In this document: in pieces, positions 33,385-40,737 of the stretch
How the letters are laid out: every line of letters starts with the position of its first letter
How positions within the stretch are numbered: position 1 is the first letter of the stretch
DNA from: Nonomuraea turcica
GTDB taxonomy: Bacteria > Actinomycetota > Actinomycetes > Streptosporangiales > Streptosporangiaceae
Assembly (NCBI RefSeq): GCF_030718205.1
Contig: NZ_JAUZQF010000040.1
Location: 1 to 64,000, forward strand
Direction: 5' to 3'
Length of the DNA: 64,000 nucleotides
Position numbers and translations under genes: made by a program
Notes under the pieces: generated by a model
Told to the model about the DNA's origin: nothing
Seen by the model: only the letters and a program-made list of their open reading frames with translations
Databases searched by the model: none

Positions 33385-34337
33385 GTGAAGATCCTCCGCG
33401 GGTTGTCGACGAGCATCTGGTGGAGCTGGTCGTCCGTGACGCCCCTCTTGCGGAGCTCGGGCATGACGTCGCGGGAGATGTGGAGGAGGTGGTAGTTCGG
33501 GTGACGCTGCCGGACGACGTCGGCGTCGAATCGGTCGTTGAAGCAGTACGAGTCATGACCTAAGACCATTTTTCCGGCGTGTCCGCGCTCGCACATCGCC
33601 GCCACCACCGACACCCGGTCCTCGAACGAGCTGATCGTCTCGATGCCGTAGCGGTCCATGCCCAGGTAGGAGCCGTTCGCGACCAGCTCTTCGAGGTAGG
33701 CCACGTCGGTCGAGTCCCCGGCGTGCCCGATCACCACCCGGCCGAGGTCGACTCCGAGCGAGCCGAGCAGGCGCTGCTGTTCCAGGCCGCCCTCGCTGGC
33801 GCTGTGAGAGTGTGTGGTGATCGGCGCGCCGGTCTCCAGATGCGCCTCGGCGACCGCCCGGAACACCCGCTCACAGCCCTTCGTCATGCCGAGGTGGTCG
33901 GAAGCGCACTTGAGCATGGCGGCCTTGACGCCGGTCCGCCCGATGCCCTCGACGATGTCGCGTACGAAGAACTCCGCCAGCCGATCGGGACCGCCGAACA
34001 AGGACCCGGGACCGCGGTTGCCGAAGTACGGCGGCAGCACGTCATAGGTGTAGAGCCCCGTGGCGGCCACGATGTTCACGCTGGTCAGCTCGGCCACCCG
34101 CTGCACGGACGGGATGTGCCGGCCGAGACCGACCACGGTCAGGTCCACGATCGTGTCGATGCCCTCGGCCTTCAGCGCCTCCAGCTTGCCCGCCGCCTCC
34201 CGGGCCCGCGTCTCCAGGTCCCACCCCTCCGGAATGTCCGGCCAGTTCCAAAGGATCTCCGGGCTCAGCCCGAAGACGTGCTCGTGCATGAGCGTCGCCC
34301 CGAGGTCGGCGACCGGGCCTCTCACGGTCTCAGGCAC
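33381..34337 (-). CDS. Phosphotriesterase-family metal hydrolase
   Basis: A 318-residue amidohydrolase-superfamily enzyme. All binuclear metal ligands are visible: HEHVFG (HxH, near residue 18), Lys in MLKCASDH (near 150), His in TTHSHSAS, His in VIGHAGDS and the catalytic Asp in VLGHDSYC (near 265). In this family the substrate is often a lactone or ester. The start is GTG at 34337 with GAGAGG 5 nt upstream, overlapping the PhyH gene by 16 nt. The operon suggests it opens a lactone or ester made by the oxygenases. A second, degenerate family member is at 54.3 kb. Confidence 0.9.
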   Translation of the reverse strand: MPETVRGPVADLGATLMHEHVFGLSPEILWNWPDIPEGWDLETRAREAAGKLEALKAEGIDTIVDLTVVGLGRHIPSVQRVAELTSVNIVAATGLYTYDVLPPYFGNRGPGSLFGGPDRLAEFFVRDIVEGIGRTGVKAAMLKCASDHLGMTKGCERVFRAVAEAHLETGAPITTHSHSASEGGLEQQRLLGSLGVDLGRVVIGHAGDSTDVAYLEELVANGSYLGMDRYGIETISSFEDRVSVVAAMCERGHAGKMVLGHDSYCFNDRFDADVVRQRHPNYHLLHISRDVMPELRKRGVTDDQLHQMLVDNPRRIFT

Positions 34338-35089
34338 GGGAACCTCTCGTGCTCGAACGGCCGGTTGACCTCGAGCCCGAGCCCGTCGGTCTGCGTGTAC
34401 GGCAGGCCGGTGTAGAGCGCGTCGGCGTCGAAGTAGGTGACGGTGAACGACAGCCGCGGGCTGTCGTGGCGGTTGGCGGGCGCGCCGTGCACGGTCAGCG
34501 CGTGATGCACGGTCGCGTCGCCGGCCTTGAGGTCGAGCGGTGGGGACACCTCCAGCTCCTTCAGCCATGGGTGCTGGCTGAGCTGGTCGTCCCCGGGCCG
34601 GGTGAAGCTGCGCCCGAGCAGCCCGTGGCGGTGCGACCCTTCGTAGAACCTGAGCGAGCCCATGTCGGCGGGCACGTCGGCCAGCGCCAGCCATACGGTC
34701 AGCATGGCCGAGCGGTCCATGGGCATCCAGGGGAAGTCCTGGTGGAACTCGGTGGCGCCGTGCTCGCCGGCCTCCTTGACCAGGAGATTGGTGACCTGCA
34801 CGCGGACGGCCCGGACGCCGCGCAGCAGCCGTACGGCGTTGCGGCCCATCTGAGGGCTCAAGGTCAGCGCGCCGAACATCTCGTCGCTCGCCGCGATGTC
34901 CCTCGACTGCCCGAACGCCTGGTCGACCAGCGTCTGCTTGCTCTTCGCCCGGCCGCTCAGGTAGCCGGCGGCCCGCTCGCGCAGCTCGCCCGCGGTGCCG
35001 GGATCGATGAGCCGGCCGAGCCGCACCCAGCCATGTTCGTGGAAGAACGCCACCTCGTCGTCGGTGGCCTGGCGCACCGGGATCTCCAT
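34322..35089 (-). CDS. Phytanoyl-CoA dioxygenase (PhyH)-family enzyme
   Basis: A 255-residue Fe(II)/2-oxoglutarate-dependent oxygenase. The HxD pair lies in TEFHQDFPWMP (near residue 115), the distal His in LTVHGAPANRH (near 202) and the 2-oxoglutarate Arg in SPRLSFTVTYF. The N-terminus FFHEHGWVRLGRLID is typical. It probably hydroxylates a small molecule rather than phytanoyl-CoA. First gene of the PhyH/phosphotriesterase/P450/SDR operon, with the shared operator about 20 bp upstream. Divergent from a membrane protein gene across 97 bp that hold two further dyads. Confidence 0.9.
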   Translation of the reverse strand: MEIPVRQATDDEVAFFHEHGWVRLGRLIDPGTAGELRERAAGYLSGRAKSKQTLVDQAFGQSRDIAASDEMFGALTLSPQMGRNAVRLLRGVRAVRVQVTNLLVKEAGEHGATEFHQDFPWMPMDRSAMLTVWLALADVPADMGSLRFYEGSHRHGLLGRSFTRPGDDQLSQHPWLKELEVSPPLDLKAGDATVHHALTVHGAPANRHDSPRLSFTVTYFDADALYTGLPYTQTDGLGLEVNRPFEHERFPCLRP

Positions 35090-35106
35090 GGCCCCAGTCT
35101 CGCACC

Positions 35107-35122
35107 TGAAGCAAGCGCTTGG
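35107..35122. promoter_or_regulatory. Shared operator, site B (PhyH operon)
   Basis: The minus strand reads CCAAGC-GCTT-GCTTCA, 14 of 16 positions of the CCAAGC-N4-GCTTGG inverted repeat. It sits 18 bp upstream of the PhyH ATG and 64 bp from the divergent membrane protein gene, so it could control either or both. Confidence 0.6.
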
Positions 35123-35136
35123 TAAGAGACGATTTT

Positions 35137-35151
35137 GAGTAGCCCCTACTC
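35137..35151. promoter_or_regulatory. Perfect inverted repeat GAGTAG-CCC-CTACTC
   Basis: A 6-bp perfect dyad with a 3-bp spacer in the PhyH/membrane-protein divergent region, 15 bp from the shared operator. It is probably a binding site for a different dimeric regulator. It rests on symmetry only. Confidence 0.4.
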
Positions 35152-35153
35152 AT

Positions 35154-35175
35154 GCGGCCGGCGCGCGCCGGCCGC
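35154..35175. repeat. 22-bp perfect GC palindrome
   Basis: Eleven-base arms (GCGGCCGGCGC and its exact reverse complement) abut with no spacer, in the 5' region of the membrane protein gene. It could extrude as a cruciform, fold in the mRNA, or bind a protein. In such GC-rich DNA a chance origin is not excluded. Confidence 0.5.
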
Positions 35176-35186
35176 ACCCTCGGGGC

Positions 35187-35831
35187 ATGACCATAGTTGA
35201 GACACCCCCTGCGACGGCCGGTTTCACCCGGTACGCCATGATCACCTGTGCGGTGGTCGCGCCGCTCACGCTCGCCCTCTCGCTGCTGTTCGCACCCTTC
35301 ACCACTACGGCCGAGGGCGAGCCGTACATCCGGGGCCTCGTCGCCAACCTCGACAGCTATCCCCTGTGGAGCTGGATCAGTGTCCTGAGCTTCGTCACGT
35401 TCATCCCGGCGATCTTCGCGGTGAGCAAGGTGGCCAGGTCGGGGCGGCCGGTGCTCGGCTTGGCAGGGATGATCCTCGCGTTCATCCTGGCGCTGCCGGT
35501 CACGGTGAACACCGACGACGTGATCTACGCGGCGGCCAAGGCAGGGCTGGACGTGCCGACCACGAACCGGCTGATCACGGAGCTGAACGAAGGGCTGCCG
35601 ACCTCGCTGCTCGGGTTCACGTTCTTCTTCAGCCTGCTCGGCTTCGTCCTGCTGGGCATCGCGGCGCTGAGCAGCGCGGCGCCGAAGTGGGCCGCCATCG
35701 CCATGATCGTGGCGCCGTTCCTCATCCCGATCGCTTGGATCGCCCAACTGGGCAACCTGGCGGCAGGCGCGGCCTGGCTCGTCTTCGCCGCCGCCTCCGG
35801 GGGCATCGCCCTCGCCCTGCCACGCTCTTGA
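35187..35831 (+). CDS. Polytopic membrane protein, function unknown
   Basis: A 214-residue integral membrane protein with about six hydrophobic helices (roughly 18-38, 60-82, 90-110, 140-165, 167-188, 190-210). The short polar loop after helix 1 (TTAEGEPYIRGLVANLDSYP) and ITELNEGLP before helix 4 are the only charged regions. It resembles DUF4386-like small membrane proteins in layout, but I cannot assign a family. It is transcribed divergently from the PhyH operon, with the shared operator, a GAGTAG dyad and a 22-bp palindrome in between. It could be a channel or exporter for the pathway substrate (speculation). Confidence 0.8.
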   Translation: MTIVETPPATAGFTRYAMITCAVVAPLTLALSLLFAPFTTTAEGEPYIRGLVANLDSYPLWSWISVLSFVTFIPAIFAVSKVARSGRPVLGLAGMILAFILALPVTVNTDDVIYAAAKAGLDVPTTNRLITELNEGLPTSLLGFTFFFSLLGFVLLGIAALSSAAPKWAAIAMIVAPFLIPIAWIAQLGNLAAGAAWLVFAAASGGIALALPRS

Positions 35832-35901
35832 CGGCTCAGCGCACCTCCGCCCTGGGGAGCGCGACGGCACGTTCAGGGAGGCTTTCCCCATAAGGTTTCC
35901 C

Positions 35902-35917
35902 CCAAGCGCTTGCTTGA
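35902..35917. promoter_or_regulatory. Shared operator, site C (LLM oxidoreductase)
   Basis: Reads CCAAGC-GCTT-GCTTGA, 15 of 16 positions of the inverted repeat. A plausible -10 (TAAGGT, 35891-35896) puts the transcript start at about 35903, inside the operator, which fits repression. Confidence 0.65.
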
Positions 35918-35933
35918 CGACCTAGGAGGACAC

Positions 35934-36851
35934 GTGCGGCCGTTCAGGTTCGGGGCTGTGGTGCGGGAGGCGGAGTCCGGGAAGGCGTGGGCCGAGAAGG
36001 CCAGACGGCTGGAAGGGGCCGGGTTCGATGTGCTCCTGGTGCCCGATCACCTGGTCGGGCCCCGGTTCGGGCCCATCGCGGCGCTGACCGCGGCCGCCTG
36101 CGCCACCGACCGGCTGCGGGTGGGGACGCTGGTGTTCGCCAACGACTTCAGGCACCCGGCGGTGCTGGCCAAGGAGGCGGCGACGCTCGACCTGCTGTCC
36201 GGCGGGCGGCTGGAGGTCGGGATCGGGACCGGCTGGATGGCGGGCGACTACGCCGGAGGGGGGATGGCGCTGGAGGCGCCCGGGGTGCGGGTGGAGCGGC
36301 TGCGGGAGGCGGTCGCGGTGCTCAAGGGGCTCTGGGGGGACGGGGCGTTCGACTTCCGCGGTGACCACTATCGGATCGACGGGCTCGACCAGCAGCCCAA
36401 GCCCGTGCAGCGGCCGCATCCGCCTCTGGTGCTGGGCGGCGGCGGGCCGCGGGTGTTGCGGCTGGCGGCCGAGCAGGCCGACGTCGTCAACATCGGGATG
36501 CGGGTGAGGCCGGACGGCAGCGGGCCCGACACGCGGGACGGCGGTCTTGAGGCGTTTCTAGGCAAGCTCCGCCACGTCCGCGCGGCCGCCGGTGACCGCT
36601 ACGCCCGCCTGGAGCTGGGCACGAGCGTGGTCCAGGCGGGCCGGCGGAAGGCGGAGGAGGCGTGGAGCGCGGCCGACAGCTCGTCGCTGGACGAGACACC
36701 CCAGGTGCTCCTCGGTACGCAGCGCGAGATGGTCGACAAACTCCGTTATTGGCGGGATGAGCACGATATTTCGTACTTTGTCGTGCACCACGAGCGCGAC
36801 CTCCCCGCCCTCGTCCCCGTCGTCGCGGAGCTCGCTACGGCACGAGGATGA
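35934..36851 (+). CDS. LLM-class F420-dependent oxidoreductase
   Basis: A 305-residue luciferase-like monooxygenase-fold enzyme, F420-dependent subgroup by overall look (RFGAVVREAES start; GFDVLLVPDHLV; LRVGTLVFANDFRHPAVLAKE; LDLLSGGRLEVGIGTGW near 95). It would transfer hydride or oxygenate a small substrate in the cytoplasm. The start is GTG at 35934 with AGGAGG 4 nt upstream; an upstream TTG is rejected because it lies inside the operator. It shares the CCAAGC-N4-GCTTGG operator with hyuAB and the PhyH operon. The 3' end overlaps the convergent quinone reductase gene by 17 bp. Confidence 0.88.
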   Translation: MRPFRFGAVVREAESGKAWAEKARRLEGAGFDVLLVPDHLVGPRFGPIAALTAAACATDRLRVGTLVFANDFRHPAVLAKEAATLDLLSGGRLEVGIGTGWMAGDYAGGGMALEAPGVRVERLREAVAVLKGLWGDGAFDFRGDHYRIDGLDQQPKPVQRPHPPLVLGGGGPRVLRLAAEQADVVNIGMRVRPDGSGPDTRDGGLEAFLGKLRHVRAAAGDRYARLELGTSVVQAGRRKAEEAWSAADSSSLDETPQVLLGTQREMVDKLRYWRDEHDISYFVVHHERDLPALVPVVAELATARG

Positions 36852-37803
36852 CCTTGCCCATGGTGTTCCTGCTCTCCAGCGCCTCGTGCGCCGCAGCGGC
36901 CCGGGCCAGGGGGAACGCCTGGACGGCGGGCGTGAGCGACCCGTCGGCGACCGCGTCGAGAGCCCGGGCCGCCAGGTCGCCCACACCCCCGTCGCGGCCG
37001 AGGAGGTAGGCGATCCCCTCGTACACGGTCACGTCCCGCGCCGCGGCGTCCTCCTTGCCGGGGACGAACCACTCGCCGGCCGCCGCCCCGAAGACCACGT
37101 ACCGGCCGCCCCGCCCGAGCAGCCCGTACGCCGCGCGCCCGAGCTCGTCGCCGACGCCGTCGAAGGTCACGGTGACCTCGCCGAACGCCTCCCGCACCAG
37201 CTTGTCCCACCCGGGCTGCCGGTAGTCCACGGCCAGGTCCGCGCCGAGCTCCTCGGCCCGCGCCACCTTCGCGGGCCCGCCGGCCGCCCCGATCACGCGG
37301 GCGCCGGCCCGGCGCGCGTACTGCACGAGCAGCGTCCCGATGCCGCCGGCCGCGGCCGTGGCCAGCACCACGTCGGACGGGCTCAAGGGCGCCAGCTCCA
37401 GCAGGCCGAACGTGGTGGCCCCCGTGGTGTTCATGGCCACCGCCGGACCGTAGTCCACGTGGTCCGGCAGCGTGGTGAGCGAGGAGGCGGGGGCCACGGC
37501 GAGCGAGGCGTACCCTCCCGAAGTCACGCCGGACGTCACCACGCGGCGTCCCACGAACTCGGCGGGCACCCCCTCGCCCACGGACTCCACCACGCCGGCG
37601 ATCTCCGTCCCGAGGACGGCGGGCAGCGGCGGCGCGGGGTGCGGTCCGACGGCCTGCCCCTGGCGCATGAGGGTCTCGATGAAGTGGAGCCCGACGGCGT
37701 GGACGGCCATGCGGGCGTCTCCCGGCCCGGGCGCCGGATCGGGAACGGTCTCAAGGCGGAGGTTGGCGGCGGGGCCGTATGTGTGCAGTCTGATCGCATC
37801 CAT
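36835..37803 (-). CDS. Quinone oxidoreductase-like MDR protein
   Basis: A 322-residue zinc-free medium-chain reductase of the quinone oxidoreductase type. It shows the N-terminal GroES-like fold (VGLHFIETLMRQGQ instead of the usual zinc site), the nucleotide motif ATAAAGGIGTLLVQYAR (about 148-164) and a YRQPGWD segment. It reduces quinones with NADPH. The ATG at 37803 has no Shine-Dalgarno. A SoxR-type box with suitable -35 and -10 puts the transcript start at the ATG, so the mRNA is probably leaderless and induced by redox-cycling compounds, as known for SoxR targets in Streptomyces. Confidence 0.88.
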   Translation of the reverse strand: MDAIRLHTYGPAANLRLETVPDPAPGPGDARMAVHAVGLHFIETLMRQGQAVGPHPAPPLPAVLGTEIAGVVESVGEGVPAEFVGRRVVTSGVTSGGYASLAVAPASSLTTLPDHVDYGPAVAMNTTGATTFGLLELAPLSPSDVVLATAAAGGIGTLLVQYARRAGARVIGAAGGPAKVARAEELGADLAVDYRQPGWDKLVREAFGEVTVTFDGVGDELGRAAYGLLGRGGRYVVFGAAAGEWFVPGKEDAAARDVTVYEGIAYLLGRDGGVGDLAARALDAVADGSLTPAVQAFPLARAAAAHEALESRNTMGKVILVP

Positions 37804-37817
37804 GCCCCCACCCTGCT

Positions 37818-37837
37818 ACCTCAAGCTTGGTTGAGGT
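37818..37837 (-). promoter_or_regulatory. SoxR/MerR-type box upstream of quinone oxidoreductase
   Basis: ACCTCAA and TTGAGGT, perfect 7-bp arms with a 6-bp spacer (GCTTGG), match the known SoxR box shape CCTCAA-N6-TTGAGG. On the minus strand TTGACC (-35) and CAGGGT (-10) are 19 bp apart around it, the long spacer typical of MerR-family activation, and the start falls at the ATG. Confidence 0.75.
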
Positions 37838-37861
37838 CAACCGTGCCGGATGATGGAGTCC

Positions 37862-38449
37862 ATGGATGAGATGCTGCTGCTCCGGCACGGTGAGACCGAA
37901 TGGAGCAAGGCGGGCCGGCACACCGGACGTACGGACCTGCCTTTGACGGAGCACGGCGAGGATCAGGCCCGGGCGCTGGCGCCGCTGGTCAAGGAGTCGT
38001 TCGACCTGGTGCTGGTCTCCCCCGCCCAGCGCGCGAGGCGGACGGCGGAGCTGGCCGGGCTGACGGACTTCGAGGTGGATCCGGACTTGTGGGAGTGGGA
38101 CTACGGCGGCTACGAGGGCATCACCACGCCGAAGATCCGCGAGACCCGGCCCGGCTGGTACCTGTGGCGCGACGGCGTGATCCCCGGCGACGCCGAGCAC
38201 CCCGGCGAGAGCGCCGCCCAGGTGGCCGCCCGCGCCGACCGGGTGATCGCACGGGCCAGGGCGGCCGAGGGGCGGGTGGCGCTGGTCGCGCACGGGCACT
38301 TCCTGCGGGTCCTGGCGGCGCGCTGGCTGGGCCTGGGGCCCGCGGAGGGCCGGCTGCTCAAGCTCGAGACCGGCACGTATTCGCGGCTCGGGTTCGAGCA
38401 CGCCGAACCGGTGCTGCTGACCTGGAACGCCCCGGTCAACTCACCTTAG
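37862..38449 (+). CDS. Histidine phosphatase (phosphoglycerate-mutase-like)
   Basis: A 195-residue branch-1 histidine phosphatase. The catalytic RHGETEWS lies at the N-terminus, with Arg in SPAQRARRTAEL, Glu/Asp in WEWDYGGYEG (near 75), and the second His in VAHGHFLRVLAARW (near 145). It removes phosphate from an unknown small molecule or sugar phosphate. Four in-frame ATGs cluster at the start (37850, 37853, 37862, 37871); 37862 is chosen for a family-like MDEMLLLRHGE start with GGAG just upstream. It is divergent from the quinone reductase, and its end overlaps the mini-sigma gene. Confidence 0.9.
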   Translation: MDEMLLLRHGETEWSKAGRHTGRTDLPLTEHGEDQARALAPLVKESFDLVLVSPAQRARRTAELAGLTDFEVDPDLWEWDYGGYEGITTPKIRETRPGWYLWRDGVIPGDAEHPGESAAQVAARADRVIARARAAEGRVALVAHGHFLRVLAARWLGLGPAEGRLLKLETGTYSRLGFEHAEPVLLTWNAPVNSP

Positions 38450-38702
38450 AGCGCAGCGCCGACTCGTGCAGCGCGCGGCTGACCAGCCAGCCGCGCAGCG
38501 AGCCGAGGCTCGGGTCGTACGACAGGGGCTGCTCCCAGAGGGCGACGAACACGCTCTGGGTGATCTCCTCGGCGTACTGCCGGCTTCCGGTGATCTTGGC
38601 GGCGACGCCGTACACGTGCGGACCGTGCTGATCGTAGGCGTCGGCCAGCGCGTCGAGGTCACCGGCCGTCAGCCGCGCGCACAGCTCCATGTCAGTGTTC
38701 AT
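38436..38702 (-). CDS. Region-2-only sigma-70-like protein
   Basis: An 88-residue protein that matches ECF sigma region 2 only: ELCARLTAGDLDALADAYDQ (helices 2.1-2.2), YGVAAKITGSRQYAEEITQ (2.3) and VFVALWEQPLSYDPSLGS, GWLVSRALHESALRSK (2.4). No region 4 follows; the gene ends by overlapping the convergent phosphatase by 14 bp. It may be a truncated sigma factor or a real mini-sigma that uses a partner for -35 contact. The ATG at 38702 is preferred over a GTG 9 nt upstream. The upstream gene on the same strand carries an anti-sigma-like zinc motif. Confidence 0.75.
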   Translation of the reverse strand: MNTDMELCARLTAGDLDALADAYDQHGPHVYGVAAKITGSRQYAEEITQSVFVALWEQPLSYDPSLGSLRGWLVSRALHESALRSKVS

Positions 38703-38735
38703 TGGCCTCACTCCGCGAGGCGGGCTCGGTCGCCA

Positions 38736-39617
38736 TCAGTCGCACCCCAGCGTCGCGGCGGCACGGATCAGGTCGCGGGCGAGGACGGGGTCGCCCTCGG
38801 CGGCGTAGGGGAAGGAGCCGGGTGGCCATCGGTTGGCCAGCAGCCGGCAGAAGCCCACCGCGTCGGCCGAGATGAGCACGGCGACATGGTCGGAGGCAGG
38901 CGAGAGCGGGATCGTCCAGGTGCCGCCGCCGGGCCCGGTCAGCATGAAGGTCGCCGACACGTCGCGGCGCGGCCCCGTCACGGCGCGCGGCAGCAGCGCC
39001 AGCCCGAACTCGGCGATCATGTGCACGTGCTCGTCGCGCGGCGCGGACGTGGAGCCGCCGGTGGCGGCCCTGATGTCATCGGTGTGGGTCCAGGTCTCGA
39101 ACGTGCGCTGGATCATGGCCTGGCGCAGCGGCGCGCGGGCCGGCCGTGCCCCCGCCAGGGTCACCTCGACGCCGAGCAGGACCTCGTTGCTGGAGGAGAC
39201 GCGTTCGAGCAGGGTGCCCGCCTGCTCGCGCCAGCGCCGGTGCACCGTCGCGGCGCCGGCCGCCGGCACGCCCATGAAGTGGGCGAGAGCGGCGTCGTTG
39301 GCCGCCAGATGCTCGACCATGCCCCTGATCGTGCCGTGCTTGGCGACCGGGGCCTCCCATTGGGCCAGGCTCAGCTCGGCCAGCAGGTCGTCCATGATCG
39401 CGACCTGCTCGGCGTACGGCACCGCCACGGACGCCACCCCTACCAGAGCCGGGCTGCGGCGGCGGCGTGCCTTGGACAACACCGCCTCGCGTAACGTGGG
39501 TGGCGGCGCGAGCGCGGTGTCCGGTCGGTCGAGCAGCGTGATGGCCGCGCTGCACTCAGGACACGACGCGACGTGATCGTCGGGACTCTGTCCGTTGTAG
39601 AGGTATGAATCCGTCAT
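38736..39617 (-). CDS. Zinc anti-sigma-like motif fused to a mycothiol-dependent isomerase domain
   Basis: A 293-residue protein. Residues about 10-30 contain HVASCPECS, an H-x3-C-x2-C motif as in ZAS anti-sigma factors. Residues about 65-230 resemble the MDMPI/DinB N-terminal domain of mycothiol-dependent maleylpyruvate isomerases (LLAELSLAQWEAPVAKHGTIRG, VEHLAANDAALAHFMG, TFETWTHTDDIRAATG), with His residues for a metal site. It is followed 33 bp later by the mini-sigma gene, so it probably binds and controls that sigma factor, perhaps sensing thiol or zinc state. The ATG at 39617 has GGAGG 5 nt upstream. Confidence 0.72.
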   Translation of the reverse strand: MTDSYLYNGQSPDDHVASCPECSAAITLLDRPDTALAPPPTLREAVLSKARRRRSPALVGVASVAVPYAEQVAIMDDLLAELSLAQWEAPVAKHGTIRGMVEHLAANDAALAHFMGVPAAGAATVHRRWREQAGTLLERVSSSNEVLLGVEVTLAGARPARAPLRQAMIQRTFETWTHTDDIRAATGGSTSAPRDEHVHMIAEFGLALLPRAVTGPRRDVSATFMLTGPGGGTWTIPLSPASDHVAVLISADAVGFCRLLANRWPPGSFPYAAEGDPVLARDLIRAAATLGCD

Positions 39618-39637
39618 GGCCACCTCCGCAGCCGACG

Positions 39638-40396
39638 CTAACCCGGCAGCTCCCCGGGCGCCAGGCGACAGCCGGGGAACGGTGCCAGAAGCGTCTCACG
39701 CCACGGGCCGTCAAGGTAGTCGCGAGCCCGTTTTCCCCAGTCCAGCAGCCGGGAATCGGGCGCGACCTCATCGTCGAGGCCGAGGGCGGCGTCGCGGGCA
39801 CGCTGCGTGGCCAGGTGGTCGTCAAGCGAGACGGCCCACAGGGTGACCGCCTCGGTGTCGCAGAACAGCACCTCGTACAGGCCGACCAGGCTGTGGCCGT
39901 GCTCGGCGAGCAGCGGGGCGCGCTCGGCGCGTACGGCGGCGAGGTAGTCGAGCGCGGCCCCGGGGCGGACCCGGGCGCTCTCGAAGAGGTAGAGCTCGGC
40001 GGCGGGCGCCTCGGCCAGCGGCGGGCAGCCGGGCACGGCGCCGAGCGGCCGGGAGAACGCGGAGAATCGCAGGTCGTCGATGTCGGACAGGAACAGTTTG
40101 GCGTCGACCCCTTGGTAGATCTCCATCATCTGCCGCCAGCCGCCCTCCCACCCGCCGTGGCAGTCCCACAGCGTGACGGCTTTGAACTGCGGGTGGCCGG
40201 TGATGCCGACGGCGTAGAAGGCGCCGACGAGGTCGATCTCGCGGGACCTGATGGAGGTGCCGGAGGTGAGCTCGGGAGCGGTGCGGGTCTCGTCCTCGCG
40301 TTTGTACGTGGTCAGCCAGGTCAGATACTCCAGCGGCCGTCTGGAGTTCATCGGCCTGAAATCGACCTCCTCGAGCAGGTGGATCGCGCGCCGCAC
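39638..40396 (-). CDS. NIPSNAP-like dimeric a/b-barrel protein
   Basis: About 252 residues, function unknown. The second half has a NIPSNAP-type ferredoxin-like unit (LYLFESARVRPGAALDYLAA, then LLAEHGHSLVGLYEVLF and VTLWAVSLDD). The first half may hold a diverged repeat (FKAVTLWDCHGGWEGGWRQM). GTG at 40396 is favoured: GAGGAGG lies 4 nt before it, while a GTG one codon upstream is too close. The shared operator site D spans the probable transcript start, so this gene should belong to the same regulon as hyuAB, the PhyH operon and the LLM gene. Confidence 0.65.
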   Translation of the reverse strand: MRRAIHLLEEVDFRPMNSRRPLEYLTWLTTYKREDETRTAPELTSGTSIRSREIDLVGAFYAVGITGHPQFKAVTLWDCHGGWEGGWRQMMEIYQGVDAKLFLSDIDDLRFSAFSRPLGAVPGCPPLAEAPAAELYLFESARVRPGAALDYLAAVRAERAPLLAEHGHSLVGLYEVLFCDTEAVTLWAVSLDDHLATQRARDAALGLDDEVAPDSRLLDWGKRARDYLDGPWRETLLAPFPGCRLAPGELPG

Positions 40397-40409
40397 CACG
40401 CCTCCTCTA

Positions 40410-40425
40410 CCAAGCGGTTGCTTGG
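40410..40425. promoter_or_regulatory. Shared operator, site D (NIPSNAP-like gene)
   Basis: CCAAGC-GGTT-GCTTGG, the only copy with perfect 6-bp arms. On the minus strand a -10 (TATCCT, 40430-40435) puts the start inside the operator. A partial copy, CCAGCGCTTGG at 40444-40454, lies near the -35. Other copies are at 22476, 35107 and 35902. Confidence 0.7.
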
Positions 40426-40439
40426 CATGAGGATAGCGA

Positions 40440-40697
40440 TCAGGCCAGCGCTTGGGAAGGCTGCGGCCCTCGGCCCGTGAGCCACTCCAGCACCCTGCGG
40501 TGCCCCGAGGTGGCGTCTTCGAAGTGGCCCCAGTGCCAGTAGCGCGGTTGGTCGCGGATGCCGGTCACCCACGTCCGATAGGAGACGGAGGCGCCCGTCG
40601 TCGTGGGCGCCACGCCATAAGTGCGAATCACGACCTTGCCGCCCGGCGCGAACAGCACGTCGTCGGCGATCGGATACAGGGTCATCTGGTCGAGCAT
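40440..40697 (-). CDS. Small hypothetical protein
   Basis: An 85-residue protein of no recognised family, opening MLDQMTLYPIADDVLFAPGG, with a Trp/His-rich middle (DQPRYWHWGHFEDATSGHRR). No signal peptide or membrane segment. It lies 44 bp upstream of the NIPSNAP-like gene on the same strand, with operator site D between them, so they are probably separate transcripts. Coding potential is supported only by G/C third positions and a sensible composition. An in-frame ATG at 40685 is an alternative start. Confidence 0.45.
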   Translation of the reverse strand: MLDQMTLYPIADDVLFAPGGKVVIRTYGVAPTTTGASVSYRTWVTGIRDQPRYWHWGHFEDATSGHRRVLEWLTGRGPQPSQALA

Positions 40698-40737
40698 GAC
40701 CTGAATCCTGACCTGGGGACGAGGCCGGGCGGTTACG

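Noticed and set aside
33381..35891. An 836-residue minus-strand protein joining the phosphotriesterase domain to upstream sequence
   Set aside because: The upstream part reads the PhyH gene in another frame and the antisense of the membrane protein gene; the GTG at 34337 with GAGAGG gives the proper start.
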